This document shows, piece after piece, positions 58,623-64,000 of a stretch of DNA of 64,000 bases. Location of the stretch: contig JAGVGF010000006.1 of the NCBI GenBank assembly GCA_020057295.1, positions 1-64,000 on the forward strand, given 5' to 3'. The notes under the pieces were generated by a model. It ran no database searches and was not told the origin of the DNA. It worked only from the letters and a program-made list of their open reading frames with translations. A program made the position numbers and the translations under genes. The DNA comes from an archaeon. Its GTDB lineage: Archaea > Nanobdellota > Nanobdellia > Woesearchaeales > UBA9642. Each line of letters begins with the position of its first letter. Positions within the stretch are counted from its first letter, which is position 1.

Positions 58623-59411
58623 ATGGAACTCCGTTTAAACATTAATAAGACTATTGAACAGAATGCCGAAGTGTACTTTGAGAAAGCCAAAAAGTATAAG
58701 AAAAAAATTCCTGGAATATTAAAGACCATAGAATTGTATAAGGATAAACTTTCCAAAGCACAATCAGCGTATGATACTGAACAATCTAAACCTAAAATTG
58801 AAAAGATTAAGAAAGAATGGTTCGAAAAATTCAGATGGTTTATATCATCTGATGGATTCTTAGTTATTGGTGGAAGAGATGCAACTACTAATGAGATTAT
58901 AGTTAAAAAATATATGAATAAGAATGAGATAGTATTTCATACAGAATTGCCGGGAAGTCCATTTGTAGTAATAAAAAATCCTGATAATCAGAACATACCC
59001 GAACAAACTATCAAAGAATCCGCAGAATTCTGCGCAAGTTTTAGTAAGTCTTGGAAGTCTGGAAGAACAACAGCAGAAGTATATCACATAACTCCAGAAC
59101 AGGTTAGTAAAGAAGCACCGGCTGGAATGGCCGCTCTTGCTAAGGGATCGTTTATGATTAATGGAAAAAGAAATTATGTGAGTCCTGCATTAAATCTTGC
59201 GATATGTAATATTGGCAGAATAATGGCAGGTCCTGTTTCAGCTGTAAAAATACAATGTGAAGATAAGGATTTAAAATATGTAGAAATAATACAAGGTGAA
59301 GATAAATTAAGTGATGTCGGTAAGAAAGTACAGAGAATAATCGGTGGAGAATTGGATGATATAATAAGAAATCTTCCATCAGAATGTGCAATCAAAAAGG
59401 ATAAGAGGTAA
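58623..59411 (+). CDS. NFACT-R (DUF814) domain protein, lacking NFACT-N
   Basis: WFEKFRWFISSDGFLVIGGRDATTNEIIVKKYMNKNEIVFHTELPGSPFVVIKN. Confidence 0.9.
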   Translation: MELRLNINKTIEQNAEVYFEKAKKYKKKIPGILKTIELYKDKLSKAQSAYDTEQSKPKIEKIKKEWFEKFRWFISSDGFLVIGGRDATTNEIIVKKYMNKNEIVFHTELPGSPFVVIKNPDNQNIPEQTIKESAEFCASFSKSWKSGRTTAEVYHITPEQVSKEAPAGMAALAKGSFMINGKRNYVSPALNLAICNIGRIMAGPVSAVKIQCEDKDLKYVEIIQGEDKLSDVGKKVQRIIGGELDDIIRNLPSECAIKKDKR

Positions 59412-59415
59412 AGAA

Positions 59416-59676
59416 ATGGATAAAGTATTCAAGGAACTAAGGAAGGAATCAAAAATTTTAGCCCCGAATATAATTATTGGGAAGAATGGTTTAACAGATG
59501 GTGTAATTAGAAATATAAATTTCGAATTAAATAAACAAAAAATTGTAAAGATAAAGATTCTCAAAAGTTATATTGATACGGCAGGGAAAGATAAGACTTT
59601 TGCAGATATAGCAGAAAAAACTGGTGCAAAAGTAGTTCAAAAAATAGGTTTTACGATAAGTTTAACAAAAAGGTAA
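59416..59676 (+). CDS. YhbY/CRM RNA-binding domain protein (track start 59386 too early)
   Basis: LRKESKILAPNIIIGKNGLTDGVIRNINFELNKQKIVKIKIL; follows NFACT-R gene. Confidence 0.88.
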   Translation: MDKVFKELRKESKILAPNIIIGKNGLTDGVIRNINFELNKQKIVKIKILKSYIDTAGKDKTFADIAEKTGAKVVQKIGFTISLTKR

Positions 59677-59708
59677 CTTATAGACAAGAGATAAGAGTAT
59701 TCATTCAA

Positions 59709-59725
59709 GCGTAAGGTTTATAAAT
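59709..59725 (+). promoter_or_regulatory. Promoter of structured leader: GCGTAAGGTTTATAAAT
   Basis: TATA box TTTATAAAT preceded by GCGTAA as at the L1 and tRNA-Thr promoters. Confidence 0.6.
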
Positions 59726-59760
59726 ATGTGTTTCTAAGGATATTATTGCGTAGATGTTAG

Positions 59761-59886
59761 TCTCTTTAAAAAGAGGATATTTGTTTAGTAGGCTCATACA
59801 GATGTTTAATTGAGTGTTCAGCCGAGTTCATTGTAGCTAGACATGATTTCGAGAATTCGCTAGCAACTAAACAAATATAAAAGAGG
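59761..59886 (+). ncRNA. Candidate structured leader RNA / cis-regulatory RNA
   Basis: 13-bp perfect helix ATATTTGTTTAGT (59777-59789) with ACTAAACAAATAT (59866-59878) enclosing two hairpins; duplicated AAAAGAGGATATT box. Confidence 0.55.
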
Positions 59887-59891
59887 ATATT

Positions 59892-61385
59892 ATGGCTGAT
59901 GATAAAAAGGAAGAAAAAAGCCCTATCGAACTAGTTGGTCAAGAGTGGAATTGGGCTGAAGAAGAATTTGAAGATAATAAAGATGTATATGTAAAGACTA
60001 ACTATCCCGAGCCTCATAGAAAGTTTAGGATAATTTACGAAGCATTCTCATTATCTATGGAAGAAACATATTATTGGATACTTAATGCTTTACAACAAGA
60101 TATGGCGTATCCTAAAGTTGAAAAGATAACAGACATGTTTTCTAGTGCAGAACACAGTTCGATATTTGGTCAAGCATCACAAAGATTAAGCATACAACAG
60201 GATCGTATACAAAATCTACTCGCTACTGTTGGTAAAATGGTTAAAGATGTTTTTGCTCTGGTTAGAGAATTAAGAATTATTGATGAAAGAATAGCTGCTT
60301 ATGATGCATGGAATAAGGAACACAGCAAGTCTGCAGATTCTACTTTAAAACAATTATATATTGACTTTGTAGAAAGTCAAGGCGGTCAAACCAAACCATC
60401 TTCAATATATGGTTTAGCGCAAAATTTAGGTTACGTTACATTACCAGATTTCTATTTTAATACTCGTGTTTTTAAAAAAGAAGATGTCGATAAGACTGTT
60501 GATGCACTATCTACCAATAGCAATCTTAAAAATGTTTTAAGAAGAAAATTATTCGAGTTCATTGTGTGGAAGGAAGAGACTGAAAAAGAAATTAGAAATA
60601 GGAGAACGTTTAGTTTACAATATTTAAGGCAACATTGGGCTGTTATCAAAATGTATATGGGATGGTTAAAGCCTTATTTAAGAAATGTTAAAAGACTTAG
60701 TATGAATGATCAGCAGATGCTTGGCCCAGAAATAATTTCTGCATTTGAAACTGCTGCTTTAGAAATTGAAATATTAGCTTATGATCCAACAAAAGCTAAA
60801 AAAGATGTTAGTGGATGTATATTAATAAATTTCAAATATTTTGTCAAGCCATCATTAAGTTATCAACAGCCAGAAAGTTATCAGAGAGGTCCAATACATG
60901 TTGGTAAGGTAGATATAACTATGAGAAGTTATGGTTGGTCACAGGCTGAAGTCGATGCGTATAAAAATTATCGTAGCAAGGAAGAGATGGACTTACTAGG
61001 AATTATTGACGCATCATTAAAGGCTGCAATGGATACGTTATCTGAGGATTTAGAAAAATATCTTGCACAAGCCGGAGAGGAAGAATTCAAGAAAAAATTT
61101 GAGGAAAAAGCTGCAGCAGAAAGTAAGGATGATAGAATATTTATTTACAAATTTTTAAATATAAAGACTGTAAAGAAAAAACAACACGGTGCTAGTGCTG
61201 CCGAACCGTTTATTGCAATATTTATGGGATTCGGAGAAATATTGGGAGCATTTCTTCCATCAAAGGTCGAGCAGATTAAGGTCACAATTAGTGATAAAAA
61301 TGATAAGGCAAAAAGTGATGCGTCTGGTAAGTTAGTAAAATTATGGGGAATATATAAAAAGTCTCATCAAATGCTTACATGGTAA
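59892..61385 (+). CDS. Unknown 497-aa protein
   Basis: Intact ORF with RBS AGAGGATATTATG. Confidence 0.85.
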   Translation: MADDKKEEKSPIELVGQEWNWAEEEFEDNKDVYVKTNYPEPHRKFRIIYEAFSLSMEETYYWILNALQQDMAYPKVEKITDMFSSAEHSSIFGQASQRLSIQQDRIQNLLATVGKMVKDVFALVRELRIIDERIAAYDAWNKEHSKSADSTLKQLYIDFVESQGGQTKPSSIYGLAQNLGYVTLPDFYFNTRVFKKEDVDKTVDALSTNSNLKNVLRRKLFEFIVWKEETEKEIRNRRTFSLQYLRQHWAVIKMYMGWLKPYLRNVKRLSMNDQQMLGPEIISAFETAALEIEILAYDPTKAKKDVSGCILINFKYFVKPSLSYQQPESYQRGPIHVGKVDITMRSYGWSQAEVDAYKNYRSKEEMDLLGIIDASLKAAMDTLSEDLEKYLAQAGEEEFKKKFEEKAAAESKDDRIFIYKFLNIKTVKKKQHGASAAEPFIAIFMGFGEILGAFLPSKVEQIKVTISDKNDKAKSDASGKLVKLWGIYKKSHQMLTW

Positions 61386-61440
61386 ATTTGTAGAATATAA
61401 CATAAAAATAAGAAAAGTAAAAAACTAATTATAATATAAA

Positions 61441-62169
61441 ATGGTAAAAACTGCTAATGATGTTATGGATATTACTCCTTTAGAGAGAATGGATAAATTA
61501 GAAGATATAGAGACAGAGAAACGTGGAACGATTGCTTCTAAAAAGAAAGAGTTTGAAGAATTAGAAAAAAATACAAAAAAAGGATTAGAAGAACTAGATC
61601 AAAAGAAACGTAAAGAATTTGAAGAATTAGACAAGAGAAAACAAAAAGATTTAGATGAACTAGATAAGAAACGTAAAGAACTCAAGGATTTAGAGGATAA
61701 AAAATTAAAAGAAATTGAAGAGACTGAAGCGCTAATTGAGAAAAGTTTTCAAGAATTGATGCGTCATAAAAGAATATTATTAAAAGAAGAGGATGACAAG
61801 GATCAAGATCGAAGAAAAACTAGCGCCGCAGAGATTAACTTAGAAGAGGTCGCAAATACAGCGCCGAAAATTGTTCCTGAAGGCGTGCATATGAATTATA
61901 GTAAATTTTTTGAGAACTTGCAAGCCCCACAAAAGTTTTACGAAATTAATAATCCATCATTTTATGAAGGATTAACTGGTTTAAGAAATAAAGCTGCTAC
62001 AGGACAGATTACTCCTGAAGAAGAAATGTTTGTTGAAAAACTTCGTAATCAATTCGAACAATTTACACAAAATCAACAGTATACTGAAAATGATCAGAAT
62101 CAATATATTAAGAGATCTATGAGTGTTATCGATCAAATTGGTAAATACCATAAGATGAGGAGCGACTAA
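61441..62169 (+). CDS. Coiled-coil protein with KKRKEFEELD-type repeats
   Basis: LEELDQKKRKEFEELDKRKQKDLDELDKKRKELKDLEDKKLKE. Confidence 0.83.
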   Translation: MVKTANDVMDITPLERMDKLEDIETEKRGTIASKKKEFEELEKNTKKGLEELDQKKRKEFEELDKRKQKDLDELDKKRKELKDLEDKKLKEIEETEALIEKSFQELMRHKRILLKEEDDKDQDRRKTSAAEINLEEVANTAPKIVPEGVHMNYSKFFENLQAPQKFYEINNPSFYEGLTGLRNKAATGQITPEEEMFVEKLRNQFEQFTQNQQYTENDQNQYIKRSMSVIDQIGKYHKMRSD

Positions 62170-64000
62170 ATGGCTATATTTAATATAGATTATTTTAATA
62201 CTTTAGATCGCGGATATTATAGTGCTCAAACAATGAAAGATGCTAAGGAAGCTGGTACGTTTGTTGATTTTCCACAAGATGCTGGTCCAGGTACAAAATT
62301 AACTGCTAAAGAAATTGGTACTACGATGGCTCCAGATACGTATCCATTACAAGAATTACAGGCTAAGATAAGGACTGGAGCTGCAAGATTAGAGATTGGT
62401 TTTGCTGGTGCAGGTAAGAGTGGTTTTGGCGGAAGGGGAGCTACACCAGAAATATTAGGAAAACTTGAAAGAGAACAGTTTAGAGAATTACAAAAGGTCA
62501 GTGATGTTAAAGTTACTACACACGCCACATTTGGCAAACAAGGACTTTCTGGATTAACACAACAAGGATTCAGTGAGGATGAAGCTCAAAAAACTTTAAA
62601 AGAAATAAACAAAGCAATAGATTTTGCTGCAACAGCAACTCGCGGTGGAGCGGTAGTATTTCACGCTGGCGAATGGCAGAGACCTATAATGGATGCGGGC
62701 GAAAAGAATCCAGATAAAACTTCAGCACGTGAAAGAGTTTTCAGCGAGTATGAAAACGAATATCAAAAGGCTCCAATATTTTTAGCTGATGAACGTACTG
62801 GACAAATAATGGCATTAAATAGAGATATGAAATTCTATTTCCCAAAAGAAAAACGTGATCCAAAAACAGGCATGGTATACGTTGAAACAGCACAAGATGG
62901 CACTCCTATAATAGAAGAGATGGATTATGGTCACGCATTAGGTCATATTAAACAACGTTATAAAGATAAACCTGAAATTCAAGGTAAGAGTGATGCTGAA
63001 ATACTATTATATGGTTATAGGGAACAACAATTGAAAGAAGCTAAAGGTACAGCTTTAAGATATACGGAAAATTTAGATAGTTTCAAGAAAAAATTAGAGT
63101 ATGTACAGGATCAACTCAAATTACAAGAAAAAATGTGGAATAATACTTCTGAAGAGGATCGTTGGAAATTACAGGAAAAGGATCCTAACATCCCAACGAT
63201 TTATAGACCTGTAAAAGATATTTTAGCTGAAGAAGAAAAAAATCTTAGACATCAAATTGAAGGAGTACAAACTACGGCAGCTGCAGCTCAGGAACAGTAT
63301 AAAAAGATTGAAGAGGAACAGAAGAGATTTAAGCCTATTGAAGAAGTTGGTATAAAGAGAACAGCAGATACTTTAGCCAAAGCAGGTATAAAGGCAATGA
63401 TTACTTCAGATCAGTATAAAAAAGATTTAACTGAACCAATATTTATCGCTCCAGAAAATGTCTTCCCAGAATTTTATGGTTCACATGCAGATGAAATGAT
63501 TAGAATAATACAAGATTCTAGAAAGACAATGGCTGATAAGTTAAAAAGGCAAGGATATAGTGCTGAAGACGCTAAAAAGAAGGCAGAAACACATATTAGA
63601 GCTACACTAGATACAGGTCACTTGAATAATTGGCGTCAACATTTTCAGGCTAAAACCGATGAGAATGGTAAGGTTTTAGAAAATCCTGAGCAAGTTGATA
63701 AGAGATTTAAGAAATGGTATCTTGAACAAGTTCAAAAGATGGTTGATAAGAAAGTTTTAGGGCACATACATTTAACAGATAATTGGGGTTATGATGATGA
63801 ACATATTACACCAGGTCAAGGTAATACGCCTACAAAAGAAGCTGTTAAAATTTTAGAGGAAGCTGGATTTAAAGATTTCATTGCTGAAGTTGGAAGCTTT
63901 AATTCTAATACAGTATTACAAGATACATTAGCAGAATTAGGTAGTCCAGTATATGCACTTGATAAGAGAATGACATTCGGAAAATTACGTCACGGACATT
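62170..64000 (+). CDS. Partial large protein: TIM-barrel (sugar isomerase/AP endonuclease 2-like) with coiled-coil insertion
   Basis: Open frame from ATG 62170 to window end; AARLEIGF, VKVTTHATFG, GGAVVFHAGEW, LDTGHLNNWR, LGHIHLTDNWGYDDEHITPGQGNTP, FIAEVGSFN. Confidence 0.83.
   Translation, partial: MAIFNIDYFNTLDRGYYSAQTMKDAKEAGTFVDFPQDAGPGTKLTAKEIGTTMAPDTYPLQELQAKIRTGAARLEIGFAGAGKSGFGGRGATPEILGKLEREQFRELQKVSDVKVTTHATFGKQGLSGLTQQGFSEDEAQKTLKEINKAIDFAATATRGGAVVFHAGEWQRPIMDAGEKNPDKTSARERVFSEYENEYQKAPIFLADERTGQIMALNRDMKFYFPKEKRDPKTGMVYVETAQDGTPIIEEMDYGHALGHIKQRYKDKPEIQGKSDAEILLYGYREQQLKEAKGTALRYTENLDSFKKKLEYVQDQLKLQEKMWNNTSEEDRWKLQEKDPNIPTIYRPVKDILAEEEKNLRHQIEGVQTTAAAAQEQYKKIEEEQKRFKPIEEVGIKRTADTLAKAGIKAMITSDQYKKDLTEPIFIAPENVFPEFYGSHADEMIRIIQDSRKTMADKLKRQGYSAEDAKKKAETHIRATLDTGHLNNWRQHFQAKTDENGKVLENPEQVDKRFKKWYLEQVQKMVDKKVLGHIHLTDNWGYDDEHITPGQGNTPTKEAVKILEEAGFKDFIAEVGSFNSNTVLQDTLAELGSPVYALDKRMTFGKLRHGH

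Noticed and set aside
59158-59395. Two overlapping minus-strand ORFs (77 and 73 aa)
   Set aside because: Antisense to NFACT-R; hydrophobic/His-rich shadow frames
59820-59870. C/D box sRNA within the structured leader
   Set aside because: No RTGATGA C box or CTGA D box pair found
62226-62537. Minus-strand ORF of 103 aa
   Set aside because: Antisense to the large TIM-barrel gene, which is clearly coding

Overview
AT-rich archaeal chromosome segment. The small proteins, GGTGA leaders, KH/beta-CASP aCPSF1 next to proteasome beta, DphB, P0/L12 stalk operon and class III signal-peptide pilins fit a DPANN-type archaeon (Woesearchaeota/Pacearchaeota-like); that taxonomic placement is inference. No CRISPR array, rRNA or clear transposon was seen. 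Main blocks: MoxR/DUF58/VWA operon; RtcB-like ligase; PadR + MacB-type ABC exporter; RGG-like/TRAM protein; small tandem paralogs; GH13 amylase; grpE-DUF3467-dnaK-orf-dnaJ operon; cluster-less family-4-type UDG; CorA-like transporter; a 530-aa orphan with a thymidylate synthase-like protein; bacterial-type ThrRS; a micro-protein operon; DRG GTPase; a type IV pilus/Tad-like locus with three tandem prepilins; psmB-aCPSF1; tRNA-Ser(GGA) and tRNA-Thr(TGT); TrhO; L1-P0-L12; DphB; NFACT-R; YhbY; and a terminal three-gene cluster of large orphan proteins behind a strongly structured leader. Best candidates for something undescribed: (1) the ~102-nt three-way-junction RNA closed by a perfect 13-bp helix, with a duplicated RBS box and an anti-RBS hairpin, upstream of the 59892-64000 gene cluster; (2) a shared GCGTAACATTTATAAA promoter element at tRNA-Thr, the L1 operon and (14/16) that structured leader; (3) the thymidylate synthase-like protein with an apparent Cys-to-Ser change, paired with an orphan winged-helix protein behind repeated AATCCTGAA sites; (4) tRNA-Thr with a non-canonical elbow.
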